From contig CAWGWA010000013.1 in NCBI GenBank assembly GCA_963826105.1, positions 62,001-126,000 on the forward strand: a stretch of DNA of 64,000 nucleotides, read 5' to 3'. A model generated the notes under the pieces. That model worked only from the letters and a program-made list of their open reading frames with translations, was not told the origin of the DNA and searched no databases. Positions 14,769 through 23,856 of the stretch are shown here, one piece after another; the stretch's first letter is position 1, and each line of letters starts with the position of its first letter. A program made the position numbers and the translations under genes. The DNA is from WHTI01 sp963826105 (GTDB lineage Bacteria; Actinomycetota; CADDZG01; WHSQ01).

Positions 14769-16742
14769 CGCGGAGTCCACAGGATGCTCCACCGGCGGCT
14801 CGAGCGGGATCCAGACGCAGAACGTTGACCCCGAGTCCGAGGAGCTCTCGAGCCATACCCGAGCCCCGATCGCTTCGGCGAAACGCCTGGAGATGTAGAG
14901 ACCCAGCCCGGTTCCGCCGGCGGTCCGGGTGTTGGACTGGTCGACCTGGAAGAAGCGATCGAAGACGCGCTCGGCGAACTCGTCCGGGACCCCGCCGCCT
15001 TTGTCCGTGACCGAGACCGTGATCCCTCGTCCCTCAACCTCCGCTTTCACCTTGACCGGTGCGTCGACCTCCGAGTACTTCAGTGCATTCCCGACGAGAT
15101 TGGCGAGGACCTGCATCATCTTCGAGGCGTCACTAACGATCCGGGGGAGACGCTCGGGCAGATCGGTCTCCACTCGCGACGCGTCCTCATCCTCGAGTTC
15201 CTCGAGTACCTCGGCCACGATCTCGGGGAGTGAGATGACGTCGACGTTCGGCGGTTGATCGTGAGATTCGAGCCGCGACACGACAAGAAGGTCCTCGATG
15301 AGGGCGCGCAATCTCGCGCTCTGGCGGTCGATCACTTCGAGGAACGACCGACGCTCATCCGCATCGAACTCGACCTCCGGCCGCAGCAAGGTCTTGATGT
15401 ACCCCTGGATCGAGGTCAACGGGGTCCGGAGCTCGTGAGAAACCGTAGCCACGAAGTCATCCTTCAGACGGTTCATCTCCGTCAGGTGAGCCAGCGACTC
15501 TTCGAGTCGGTCGATGAGTCGAGCGTTCTCGAGCCAGACGCTTGCGTGGTTGACCAGGGTCTCGAGGAGATGGAGGTCGTCGATGTCGAAGGTGGAGACA
15601 TCGCCCATGTGATTGGCGATGGTCATCGTTCCAACCACTCCGTTCTCGGTTCGCAACGGAGCAACCATCGCGTCCTTCATCCCGAGATCTTCGAAGTGCT
15701 TCCGTAGTTGCAGGTTGGGGATCGGCTGCTTGAGCAACAGGGCCTCGCCCTCCGAGGCCACGCGGGCCCAAACGCCGGTGGTCGGGTCGAGGTCGATGTC
15801 GTGTAGTTCCGTTACCTCATCCCCAGGGCCAAGGGCCGTGCGCTGAGCCTTGTCGCCGGCGACCGCGGGAAAGAGAATGATCTCGCTGATCTCGGCGGCG
15901 AACATGGCCCTGGCTTGCGACAGGAGCGAGAGCATGACCACCTCGCTCTGTCTCGTGCTCTGCGACACCCGCGTTGCCTGATAGAGGAACTCGAGACTGG
16001 AGAGTTTCTGTCGCTGGACGCTGTAGCCCTTGTAAGCGATGAACAGCGTTGCAGCCGGTACCACCAGCAGCCATGCCGCGGCAACGTTGGCGTCGACGAT
16101 CTGGACCCCTAGCAGTGCGAGACAGCCGTTGGTGACGGTGACGATGAACCCGATCGAGAGGATCCGCAGGAACGCGTCTCGCTCGAACCCTCGGTCCACC
16201 AGCGCGATCGCGACCACGATCAACGTGACCGATAGCAGGTTGGTGCCGATCAGACCGACCAGGGTGCCCACCCATCCTCGGGCGGACATCACATCGGACG
16301 TGCCGACGATCGCGCGGAAGATCAGGTTGATAAGAACCACATTGGATGCAAGAAGGGCCAGGTTGAACAGGGCCTTCAATGTCTTCTGCCGGCGAACGAG
16401 GAGCAACGCCAGACCCGCACCGACCAACTGAGCAACGAGGAGTTCGGCGGGCGATGCGAAGAAGAGACCCGCGACCAGGGGGATCTCGCTGAGGGCGAAG
16501 GAGTGGGCACTCGAGCGGAACTCGAGGTGCACCACGAACACCTCCGAGAAGAAGAAGGCGATGGCCAGCACCCACCAGGGGATGCTTACGGCGGTGGGGA
16601 AGGCCTTGAGATCCAGCTGGATCGTGAGAAAGAGGATCCCGGCCACCAGGGTAAGGAGGACCGTCATCAGCCAGACGCCGGCGGTGCCGGACGGCATGAA
16701 GGAGCGGCGTGGCTCCTTCTCTGGACCGGCTGTTTGAGTCAT
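14745..16742 (-). CDS. Membrane-bound hybrid-free sensor histidine kinase (multi-TM, GAF, HisKA, HATPase)
   Basis: 665 aa. About eight membrane helices in the first 280 residues form an integral sensor module; a GAF-like domain follows (about 290-430, AMFAAEISEIILFPA through ASVWLENARLI); HisKA has the phospho-His in FVATVSHELRTPLTSIQGY; the HATPase has N (LVGNALKYSE), G1 (DKGGGVP) and G2 (GGTGLGLYI) boxes. It is an orphan: no adjacent response regulator. Start ATG 16742 has AGGAGG only one to two bases away, which is unusually close; ATG 16829 would add 29 residues. Confidence 0.9.
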   Translation of the reverse strand: MTQTAGPEKEPRRSFMPSGTAGVWLMTVLLTLVAGILFLTIQLDLKAFPTAVSIPWWVLAIAFFFSEVFVVHLEFRSSAHSFALSEIPLVAGLFFASPAELLVAQLVGAGLALLLVRRQKTLKALFNLALLASNVVLINLIFRAIVGTSDVMSARGWVGTLVGLIGTNLLSVTLIVVAIALVDRGFERDAFLRILSIGFIVTVTNGCLALLGVQIVDANVAAAWLLVVPAATLFIAYKGYSVQRQKLSSLEFLYQATRVSQSTRQSEVVMLSLLSQARAMFAAEISEIILFPAVAGDKAQRTALGPGDEVTELHDIDLDPTTGVWARVASEGEALLLKQPIPNLQLRKHFEDLGMKDAMVAPLRTENGVVGTMTIANHMGDVSTFDIDDLHLLETLVNHASVWLENARLIDRLEESLAHLTEMNRLKDDFVATVSHELRTPLTSIQGYIKTLLRPEVEFDADERRSFLEVIDRQSARLRALIEDLLVVSRLESHDQPPNVDVISLPEIVAEVLEELEDEDASRVETDLPERLPRIVSDASKMMQVLANLVGNALKYSEVDAPVKVKAEVEGRGITVSVTDKGGGVPDEFAERVFDRFFQVDQSNTRTAGGTGLGLYISRRFAEAIGARVWLESSSDSGSTFCVWIPLEPPVEHPVDSALAVEVDP

Positions 16743-16884
16743 CCCTCCTGTATCGGCGTTCAGTAGGGCCTCCTGTACACCTTTGGGGGCCGGGGTAGGG
16801 GGGCTCGATGAGGGGTACCGTAGGGTCACTTACGGCGTTCAGCACGTCGGGGCGACGGCGCGTCGGGAGACGGAGGGAGACCAG

Positions 16885-17346
16885 ATGGCTCGGAAGGCGA
16901 ACAAGCAGCTGCGAGAGGCGAAGAAGCAGGCGGGGATCGCGGCCAAGGGCGTGAAGGAAGCCGGTAAAAAGGCCGCCGAGATCGCCCGAGCGACCGTCAA
17001 AGAGGTTGCCAAGACGAGGGATGCCAAGACGGCCAAGAAGCAAGTGAAGGTCGCCGGCAAGGCCGTCAAGGGCGCGGCTGCCGCCGCTGGAACGCTGGCC
17101 AAGACCGCGGCGAAGAAGACGCAGAAGAGCGCCAAGGAACTCGTGCGATCCAAAGAGGTCAAGACGGCGCGAGCGCGCGTGAAGAAGGCTGCCGCAGCCG
17201 GTAAGAAGGCCGCAGGCACAACGACCAAGTCCGTGAAGAAGCAGGCCGCGCCGAAGGTCCGTAAGGCGGCCGCGACCACGAGGAAGAAGACCACCGCGGC
17301 AACCTCCAAGGCCAAGACCGCGGCAGCCAGGGCGCGCAAGAAGTAG
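16885..17346 (+). CDS. Histone H1-like lysine/alanine-rich nucleoid protein
   Basis: 153 aa composed largely of Lys, Ala, Thr and Val, strongly basic, with repeated AAKK, AKTAAKK and KKAAAA blocks like eukaryotic H1 tails, Bordetella/Chlamydia Hc1-type proteins and the C-terminal tail of mycobacterial HupB. There is no globular HU domain. The N-terminal half (about 5-90) can form amphipathic helices. Start ATG 16885 has SD GGAGGGAG seven bases upstream. Expected role: DNA binding and compaction. Stop at 17346. Confidence 0.75.
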   Translation: MARKANKQLREAKKQAGIAAKGVKEAGKKAAEIARATVKEVAKTRDAKTAKKQVKVAGKAVKGAAAAAGTLAKTAAKKTQKSAKELVRSKEVKTARARVKKAAAAGKKAAGTTTKSVKKQAAPKVRKAAATTRKKTTAATSKAKTAAARARKK

Positions 17347-17452
17347 CGCTTCTTCACTCCGAGAGTTCCGCTCAGGTACTTAGGTCCCGGGCAAAGTCGG
17401 GCATTAGCCGCGTTACTCCCAGCGTGTTTTTCTTTCTTCTTCTTAAGGGAAG

Positions 17453-17540
17453 GACTCAGGGGAGTCGAAGCGAAAGGGATAGGCAGGCGAAAGCAACTGG
17501 ATCCCTTACGACGCTACCGGAGCAACAGGCTCCAAGGAGA
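17453..17540 (+). other. Candidate structured RNA leader
   Basis: In the 452-bp stretch 17347-17798, which has no confident gene, three nested stems occur: GACTC/GAGTC with an AGGG loop (17453-17466); AAGGGAT (17474-17480) pairing with ATCCCTT (17501-17507), enclosing CAG-GC-GAAA-GC-aa-CTG (17484-17499) with a GNRA tetraloop; and GGAGC/GGCTCC-type pairing around 17518-17533 just before AAGGAG. This looks like a folded 5' leader of the small reading frame at 17549, possibly a riboswitch or attenuator. No known riboswitch class was recognised. Confidence 0.35.
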
Positions 17541-17548
17541 CGTTTGCG

Positions 17549-17746
17549 ATGGACGACCGCACTTGCGAGTGGATGGCCGGACCGCACACCGACGCGGGTC
17601 GGATCTCCGCGGCGAAATGGTGGCTGGCGATCTCTCGCGACCAGTTGTCGAAGGAGTTCGTGCGACAGCGTTCTCGCTACCGCGGCCCCGTGAGTTGTCA
17701 CCGCACCCCGACCTTCGTGTCTCCCTTAGGACGCACCCAGCGCTAG
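17549..17746 (+). CDS. Candidate small protein behind a structured leader
   Basis: 65 aa reading frame starting ATG 17549 with a good SD (AAGGAG, 17534-17539, nine bases upstream). Composition is mixed with two Cys and two early Trp; no family recognised. Support comes only from the SD and the structured sequence upstream; codon usage is not convincing. It may instead be a non-coding RNA region. Confidence 0.3.
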   Translation: MDDRTCEWMAGPHTDAGRISAAKWWLAISRDQLSKEFVRQRSRYRGPVSCHRTPTFVSPLGRTQR

Positions 17747-17764
17747 CAGCCCCACCCCCTCCCA

Positions 17765-17791
17765 TAGGATGGCCCCCTTCCTAGAAGGGGG
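17765..17791 (+). promoter_or_regulatory. -10 element plus SD-sequestering hairpin of the dodecin gene
   Basis: TAGGAT (17765-17770) is followed by GG and a perfect 8-bp inverted repeat, CCCCCTTC (17773-17780) / GAAGGGGG (17784-17791), loop CTA. The right arm is the only SD-like sequence for ATG 17799. If the RNA begins at the left arm the hairpin would hide the ribosome site. The DUF3052 gene has the same arrangement at 25119-25145. Confidence 0.5.
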
Positions 17792-17798
17792 TTGTTCT

Positions 17799-18011
17799 AT
17801 GCCGGTTGAGAAGTCGGTCGATCTCTACGCCACCGGAGCGAGCGTTGAAGGCGCGGTCATCGAAGCCGTCGAACGCGCATCGCTAACGCTCCGAGGTCTC
17901 AAGTCTTTCGAGGTCGTTGAGGTGGGAGGAACCGTGGGCGACGACGGGACCCTCACCTACCGCGTGCTGGTGCGCATCTGGTTCACCATCAAGGAGCAGG
18001 TCCACGAGTAA
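17799..18011 (+). CDS. Dodecin family flavin-binding protein
   Basis: 70 aa, the usual dodecin length. Sequence follows the family pattern: VEKSVDLYATGASVEGAV, then AIERAS-like VERASLTLRGLKSFEVVE and a C-terminal beta strand TYRVLVRIWFTIK. Dodecins assemble into hollow dodecamers that store or sequester flavins (or CoA). Start ATG 17799, SD AAGGGGG within a hairpin. The MBL-fold hydrolase gene follows immediately on the same strand. Confidence 0.9.
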   Translation: MPVEKSVDLYATGASVEGAVIEAVERASLTLRGLKSFEVVEVGGTVGDDGTLTYRVLVRIWFTIKEQVHE

Positions 18012-19065
18012 TCGATCGACGAAGCTCCCGGAGGCGAAGCGTAGAGAACCCGCCCGGGGGATCTTCCGTCTCGTTCTGCCGCTGCCGTTCCCCGGCCTCG
18101 ACCGGGTGAATGCCTATCTGCTTTCACCCGCCGGTGGTGAAGGTCAGATGACGCTGGTCGACTGTGGCATCTATCTTCCCAGCGCCGACGACGCGGATCA
18201 CGGTTGGGACCATCTCGTTGCGGCACTCGATGCCTGCGGTGTCCCCCCCGGCGATATCGAGCGGCTGGTCATCACACACCCGCACATCGATCACTACGGG
18301 ATGGCGGGCCGCCTCATGGACGAGAGCGGCTGCGAGTTGTGGATGCACGAAGCGGCGTCCGCCGACCTCGCTGCGTATCGGGATCCGGAGGGAACCACCC
18401 GCCGGCTGTCGGAGATGCTCCGTGATCACGGCGTCGGCGAGCACGAGATCGAGGAGCTCGCGGCATATGAGGACTGGCGTCCCTTCGTTTCCCGTGTGGT
18501 CGACGCCGACCGCGCGCTTAAAGACGGCGAGAGTTTCACAGTGGGCGAACGGGTGTGGAAGATCGTTCACACCCCGGGCCATTCCGAAGCGCACGTCTGC
18601 CTCTGGTCGGAATCCGATCGCATCCTGCTGTCGGGAGATCACCTCCTCGGAGCGATCACCCCGCACATCGACTTTCGTCGTGGTGACGAGAATCCGCTCG
18701 GTGACTTCCTGGCCTCGTTGCAGAAGATCGAAGCCCTGGCCCCCGACCTCGTTCTCCCGGGGCACGGAAGGCCGTTCGAGGATGGCGCCGCGCGAGCACG
18801 CGTGGTCGAACGGCATCACGACCGGCGGCTCGGGTCGATCCTCCAGGTGATCCGCAACGAACCACACTCAGCCGACGAGATCACGCAGGAGATCTTCGGA
18901 AGCACCCTCCTCCACTTCGAGAAGAGACTCGCTCTCGGTGAAGCCCTCGCCCACATCGCCTACCTCCGCGAACAGGGTGACGTCGAGCGGATCGAGGACG
19001 CGGACGGGGGCCTGAAGTATCAGAAAGTCCGTCGCAAGCATCGTTCCGAGGAGGAGGACGAGTGA
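18012..19065 (+). CDS. MBL-fold metallo-hydrolase (start unresolved)
   Basis: About 345 aa. The metal site THPHIDHYGMAG (H-x-H-x-D-H), a later His in HTPGHSEAHVCL, Asp in LLSGDHLLG and the last His in VLPGHGRPF identify a metallo-beta-lactamase-fold hydrolase with a C-terminal winged-helix-like extension (ADEITQEIFG...), as in glyoxalase II/RNase-like thioester hydrolases. No ATG, GTG or TTG is in frame between the dodecin stop and GTG 18106, which would cut off the conserved first strand (FRLVLPLPF), so the true start is hidden, perhaps by a sequence error. The stop overlaps hutI (GTGA). Confidence 0.85.
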
Positions 19066-20399
19066 CCAGCATCTCGATCGACAACGCTGCGACCGTGGTG
19101 CCCTTCGCGGGCGACGGGCCCGTCCGCGGCGAGGCGTTCCGCACGATCGAGGTCCTCGAGGGCACCTCGGTGATCGTCGATGCGGGGGTGATCGCGGGCA
19201 TCGGATCGAAGGACGAGAGCGCCGACTGCGTAGTCGACGCCACCGGTTGCACGGTCGTCCCAGGGTTCGTCGATCCCCATACCCACCTTCCGTTCTTCGG
19301 ATGGCGTGCGGACGAGGATGCGGCTCGCTTGTCGGGGCTCCGGTACGAGACGTTGCACAAGGAGTCTGGCGGGATCTTCCGCTCCCAGCGGTTGCTCGCG
19401 GAAGCATCCGACGAGGATGTCCTCGCATTCGCGTCGGATATGGCGGCGAGCATGCTCCGGAAGGGAACGACGACCTTCGAGACCAAGTCCGGCTACGGCC
19501 TCTCGATCGATGGCGAGCTAAGGCAACTCCGTCTCGCCCGAGATCTCGCGGCTGCGGTACCCCAGACGGTGGTGACGACCTGTCTCGCCGCTCACGCGTG
19601 TCCGCCGGACAAGACCGAGGGTGAATGGATCGGTGAGATCGCCGAGACACTCCTGCCGCAGGTGGCGAGTGAGGGCCTGGCTCACACGGTCGACATCTAC
19701 GTCGAGACGATCGCCTTCCAGCTCGAGCACGCAGCCAGGCTCAAGACCACCACCGATGAACTCGGCCTGAGGATGCGGATGCACGCGGATCAACTCGAGG
19801 ATTCCCAGGCCGCTTCGTTCGCCGCTCGGTGGGGACTGCAGTCCGCCGACCACCTGAACCACACATCCCTGGCTGCCGTCGGTGACATCGCGGCGAGCGA
19901 TACCGCCGCGGTCCTCCTCCCCGGGGCGACCTTCACACTCCGGCAGAACAAGAAGCCACCGGCCCGGAACCTGATCGAGGAGGGGGCGATCGTGGCTCTC
20001 GGAACAGACCTCAACCCCGGCACCAGCCCGATCCATTCGATGCCGTTCACTATCGCCCTCGCATGCCGTCTGTACGGACTGCGTCCCCTCGAGGCGCTGG
20101 CATCAGCGACCGTGAACGCGGCGTACACGATCGGACTCGATGATGTGGTCGGTAGGATCGTGGAGGGACGACGAGCCGACCTCGTGGTGCTCGACGTTCC
20201 GGACTTCGAATCGATGCCCTATCGGCCCGATCACGATGCTGTCGTCGCGGTCGTGTGCGGGGGAGAACTTGTTCATGTCGCAGCCGCGTGCGGAGGGGCG
20301 CGTATCGCGCTAGCCCAAACCTCCGCAGGCTCCCGCGGCCGCCTCGATCAAGGCACCCGAACCGATCTGAGCGCGAACGGACTCGATCTCGTCGGATAA
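19062..20399 (+). CDS. hutI: Imidazolonepropionase (HutI)
   Basis: 445 aa as read. Amidohydrolase-fold enzyme of histidine degradation, hydrolysing imidazolone-5-propionate to N-formimino-L-glutamate. Metal-binding HTHLPFFG, ETKSGYGL, HADQLEDS, ADHLNHTS and ALGTDLNPGTSP motifs are all present. GTG 19062 overlaps the MBL stop. The last 35-40 residues (beyond GGELVHVAA) are not typical and lie over the end of hutH. A one-base shift near the G-rich run around 20293-20297 would end the protein at TAG 20311-20313, interlocking with the hutH stop as in other convergent pairs of the window. That end is therefore more likely than 20399. Confidence 0.92.
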   Translation: MTSISIDNAATVVPFAGDGPVRGEAFRTIEVLEGTSVIVDAGVIAGIGSKDESADCVVDATGCTVVPGFVDPHTHLPFFGWRADEDAARLSGLRYETLHKESGGIFRSQRLLAEASDEDVLAFASDMAASMLRKGTTTFETKSGYGLSIDGELRQLRLARDLAAAVPQTVVTTCLAAHACPPDKTEGEWIGEIAETLLPQVASEGLAHTVDIYVETIAFQLEHAARLKTTTDELGLRMRMHADQLEDSQAASFAARWGLQSADHLNHTSLAAVGDIAASDTAAVLLPGATFTLRQNKKPPARNLIEEGAIVALGTDLNPGTSPIHSMPFTIALACRLYGLRPLEALASATVNAAYTIGLDDVVGRIVEGRRADLVVLDVPDFESMPYRPDHDAVVAVVCGGELVHVAAACGGARIALAQTSAGSRGRLDQGTRTDLSANGLDLVG

Positions 20400-21835
20400 C
20401 GACCGGTCGTGGGTGAGCTTGGGACTGACCGACCGAATCACTTGGAGCGCGGCGCCGGTACCCGCGGCCGGAGCCTGATCCCGTAGATCGATCCCCTGAC
20501 CCGCCGCCATCGCTTCGATCGCCAGGACGTTCTGCGTGTTGGTCACTATCGAGTACGCCTTACGCCCCGAGGTTGCTCCCATCGAAACGTGGTCCTCCTG
20601 ACCCGCCGACGTCGGGATCGAGTCGGACGACGCAGGGAAGCACAGACCCCGGTTCTCGGACACGATCGAAGCCGCCGTGTACTGAGCGATCATGAACCCG
20701 CTCGATCGCCCGGGCGTCTCCGTCAGGAACGCGGGCAGACCGTTGTTGAGATGGGGATCCACCAGCCGGGCAACCCGACGTTCCGCGATCGTGGCGTACC
20801 CGGCGACGCATAGGCCGAGATGATCGAGAGCCAGTGCGAGCGCCTCGCCGTGGAAGTTCCCGCCCGACAGGACTTCTCCGGTGTCCACGATGACCGAAGG
20901 ATTGTCGATCGCCGAAGCGAGTTCCGCCTCGAGGGTCGTACGGATGTACTCGAGAGCGTCGCGATAGGCACCATGCACCTGCGGGATGCACCTCAGCGAG
21001 TACGCGTCCTGCACGAGATGATCCGAATGCCTGTGCGACGCGACGATCGGGCTGTCCGCCAGGAGGTTGCGGAGGTTGGCCGCCACCTTGAGAGCGCCTG
21101 GATGCTTGCGCAACGACACGATGCGTTCCGCGAAGGCCTGGTCGGTTCCCAGTAGTGCCTCGACCGACATCGCACCGGTGATGTCTGCGGTCCGCGCGAT
21201 CCGTTGCGCACGCTCGAACGCCAGGACCCCGAGTGCGAGCATGCCCTCGGTCCCGTTGATGAGCGATAGCCCCTCCTTGTGCGACAGCTCGAGAGGTTCG
21301 AGCCCGACCTTTCGCAGCGCCTCGGCGGCCGCCAGAACTTCGTCCCGGTACTCGACCTTGCCCTCACCGATGAGGGGGCCGGCCAGATGCGCCAGCAGAG
21401 CCAGGTCGCCCGACGCGCCGAGCGATCCCTGCGACGGCACCACCGGATGGATGCCCTGGTTGAGCAGCTCGATCAGGCGTTCGACGATCTCGACTCGCAC
21501 ACCGGACGCGCCGAGGGCGAAGGTCCTGGCCTTAAGGAGGAGCATCGCCCGTACGACCTCACCGCGAGCGGTGTTCCGACCGCGGTCGAGTGACTCAGTA
21601 CGAGGTCGCGCTGCAGTTGAGTGGCCATGCCGGTGTCGATCCGCACGTTGGCGAGGTCGCCGATCCCGGTCGAGATGCCGTAGACCGCTTCACCCGATTC
21701 CACCGCCGTTTCGACCACCGCGCGGGCGGGCGCCATGCGGCCGGCGAGTCCGGGAGACGGTTCCACCCGCGCCCCGTCCACGGCCACGGCGACAACGTCG
21801 TCGAAAGAGAGCGGCTCACCGATGAGAACGTTCAC
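20310..21835 (-). CDS. hutH: Histidine ammonia-lyase (frameshifted)
   Basis: About 509 aa after correction, the normal HutH length. First frame from GTG 21835: YGISTGIGDLANVRID and HSTAVGTPL; second frame: EVVRAMLLLKARTFALG, the MIO-forming ASGDLA inside GSLGASGDLALLAH, and QEDHVSMGATSGRKA. The shift is near 21555-21565, where one missing base would turn LA-V-R-S into LAREVVRAM; the span is one base short of a multiple of three. Converts L-histidine to urocanate, the first step of the hut pathway. A TAAGGT -10 (21842-21847) six bases before the GTG predicts a leaderless transcript divergent from the next lipoprotein. Confidence 0.92.
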
Positions 21836-21891
21836 GCCGCAACCTTAGCCCCCTCGTGCCATGGCTCCGCCGGTCCCGTAGCGTGCATCAG

Positions 21892-22488
21892 ATGAGAGCA
21901 CGAGTGGTCGCCATCGTGGTCGCGACCGTGATGGCTTCATGCGGCGGAGCAAGCGTCGAGGGCAGAGTGGACCCCTCGGACGCGGCCGAGGTCTATGGAG
22001 GTTGCCGGGGCGAGCCGGGCGAAGGTCCCGGGCCCGTCAATGCGATCGCAGTCGTCGAGCGATGGCTCGAGGTTCATTCCGTGACTGACGAGATGAGGGC
22101 GCTAGAGACCGACGAAGCGTTCGAGGCTGTCCCCACCGCAACCAAGGTGCTTCAGCTTGAGGTATCGGAACTGCCGGACGGGTACATCGCTCGGGAGCCG
22201 GTCGCGATCCACTCGTCGTACATCCCCGGGATCGATGCGACCTTGGATGCCGGTGGTCGGGTCTTCCTGGGCTTGGCTTCGGAGGGTCTGGAGCGCGAGA
22301 CGACCGCCTTCGCTCTAGCACGACCGACGGAGTCGCCGAGTTACTTCGCGGGAATCTGCCAGTTCGAGGCTCTGACGCAACCGTTGCGCGAGAGTTTGGG
22401 CGATGAGTACGAGACTGCTCTGACATCGATCATTGGCATCACCGATCCCAATGAGATCGCAGAGACGTTGACCAAGCCATCCCCCTGA
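21892..22488 (+). CDS. Lipoprotein, unknown function
   Basis: 198 aa. Short signal peptide with lipobox MASC (Cys about residue 17). The mature part is acidic, has two further Cys (GGCRGEPG, GICQFEA) and no recognised domain. ATG 21892 follows TAGCGT (21879-21884) by seven bases, i.e. leaderless. It is divergent from hutH with only 56 bp between start codons, and precedes the amidohydrolase by 38 bp. Confidence 0.6.
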   Translation: MRARVVAIVVATVMASCGGASVEGRVDPSDAAEVYGGCRGEPGEGPGPVNAIAVVERWLEVHSVTDEMRALETDEAFEAVPTATKVLQLEVSELPDGYIAREPVAIHSSYIPGIDATLDAGGRVFLGLASEGLERETTAFALARPTESPSYFAGICQFEALTQPLRESLGDEYETALTSIIGITDPNEIAETLTKPSP

Positions 22489-22526
22489 ACCGGCTCTGCG
22501 GCCGTCGCCTCCGATACGCTGCGTCC

Positions 22527-23849
22527 GTGAAAGCGATCCATGGGGCGCTGGTCCATACCGGGGCGGGATTCGAATCTGATCTCTGCGTTCTCGTCGAAGG
22601 CGATCGCATCGCCGGCATCGTGCCGCCGCGCGAGGTCCCGGCCGAGGCCGAGGTGGACGACTGGGGTCATGCGGCGATCGTCCCCGGTACGGTCAACTCG
22701 CACGGGCACGCTTTCCAGAACCTTCTCAAGGGGTTCTCCGACGATCTGCCGTTCGAGTCGTGGCGGGACGACGTGCTCTATCCGTTCTCCGATCGTCTCG
22801 ACGGCGATGCGATCTATGCGGGGGCGCTGTTCGCATTCGCGGAGGCGTTGCTGGCAGGCGCGACGACGACCGTCGATTTCTTCTATCTCCACGACGCGAG
22901 CAACGCCAATGCCGAGCGGGTGATCGAGGCGGCCAAGGACATCGGGATCAGGCTGGTGCTGGCGCGAGCGTTGTACGACCCGGACGCCCCGACCAAGGCA
23001 CCGGCGCGCTATCGGGAGCCCGCCCGCGATGCGGCGCAGAGATGCAGGGACCTGGCGGACGACTACCTCGACGATCCGCTTGTTCACATCCAGCCCGCTC
23101 CCCATTCACTGCACGCGGCCTCGCCGGAGACGATCAGGGTCGCGTTGGAGCTGGCGGAGTCGCTCGATGCTCCATGCCACCTCCACCTCGCCGAAGCGTC
23201 CTACGAACGCGCTCAGATCGAGGAGCGCTACGGAGCGACACCGGTGCGATTGCTCCACCGGGAGGGGCTGCTCAACGAACGGCTCCTGGCGATCCATTCG
23301 GTATGGGTCGACGACGAGGAGATGGATCTACTTGCGGCGTCGGGGGCCGGCGTCGTCCACTGCCCGGGAGCCAACGCTTTCCTCGGCGACGGGATGGCGC
23401 GCGTCCCGGAGATGCTGTCCCGCGGGATCCGTGTAGCGCTCGGTCCGGATGGAGGCTGTGCGAACAACCGCCAGAGCGTCTTCGACGAGATGCGGGGGGC
23501 GACGCTGGTGGCCAAGGCACAAGCGAGGGACGGTTCGGCGCTCGATGCGCGTACTGCCTTCCGGATGGGAACCGAGGCGGGGGCCGATCTGCTCGGACTA
23601 CCTGCCGGCCGCCTCGCGGTGGGATCGTTCGCCGATCTCGTCGGCCTCGACTCCCATGACCTTTCGTTGCAACCTCCGGGACAACTCGAGCGACACATCG
23701 TGCACTCGATGCAACCGACCGCGATCGCCAACGTCATGGTCGGCGGACGTGTCGTGGTCCGAGATCACCACCTCACGACGATCCGGAACGGCGAGATCCG
23801 CAAACGGGTTGCCGATGTGACGGCAGGCTGGGCACGACCGGGAAGCTGA
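22527..23849 (+). CDS. Amidohydrolase/deaminase; candidate formiminoglutamate deiminase (HutF-like)
   Basis: 440 aa metal-dependent amidohydrolase. NSHGHAFQNLL holds the first metal ligands, HLHLAEA the next His, AIHSVWVDDEE another and LGPDGGCANNRQ the catalytic Asp. The N-terminal motif is HutF-like, but the core (PHSLHAASPE, GIRVALGPDG, DEMRGATLVAK) is closer to the SsnA/AtzA/methylthioadenosine deaminase branch. Its position between hutH/hutI and hutU, with no hutG in sight, makes deimination of formimino-glutamate a reasonable hypothesis; guanine- or adenosine-type deamination is the alternative. GTG 22527 is six bases after TACGCT (22515-22520), so leaderless. Confidence 0.75.
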   Translation: MKAIHGALVHTGAGFESDLCVLVEGDRIAGIVPPREVPAEAEVDDWGHAAIVPGTVNSHGHAFQNLLKGFSDDLPFESWRDDVLYPFSDRLDGDAIYAGALFAFAEALLAGATTTVDFFYLHDASNANAERVIEAAKDIGIRLVLARALYDPDAPTKAPARYREPARDAAQRCRDLADDYLDDPLVHIQPAPHSLHAASPETIRVALELAESLDAPCHLHLAEASYERAQIEERYGATPVRLLHREGLLNERLLAIHSVWVDDEEMDLLAASGAGVVHCPGANAFLGDGMARVPEMLSRGIRVALGPDGGCANNRQSVFDEMRGATLVAKAQARDGSALDARTAFRMGTEAGADLLGLPAGRLAVGSFADLVGLDSHDLSLQPPGQLERHIVHSMQPTAIANVMVGGRVVVRDHHLTTIRNGEIRKRVADVTAGWARPGS

Positions 23850-23856
23850 GGATGGG

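Noticed and set aside
17424..17443. T-rich stretch as terminator of the histone-like gene
   Set aside because: No convincing GC-rich stem directly before it; kept only as a remark.
22560..22580. GGGATTCGAATC resembling a tRNA T-loop
   Set aside because: Lies inside the amidohydrolase reading frame and no cloverleaf can be built around it.
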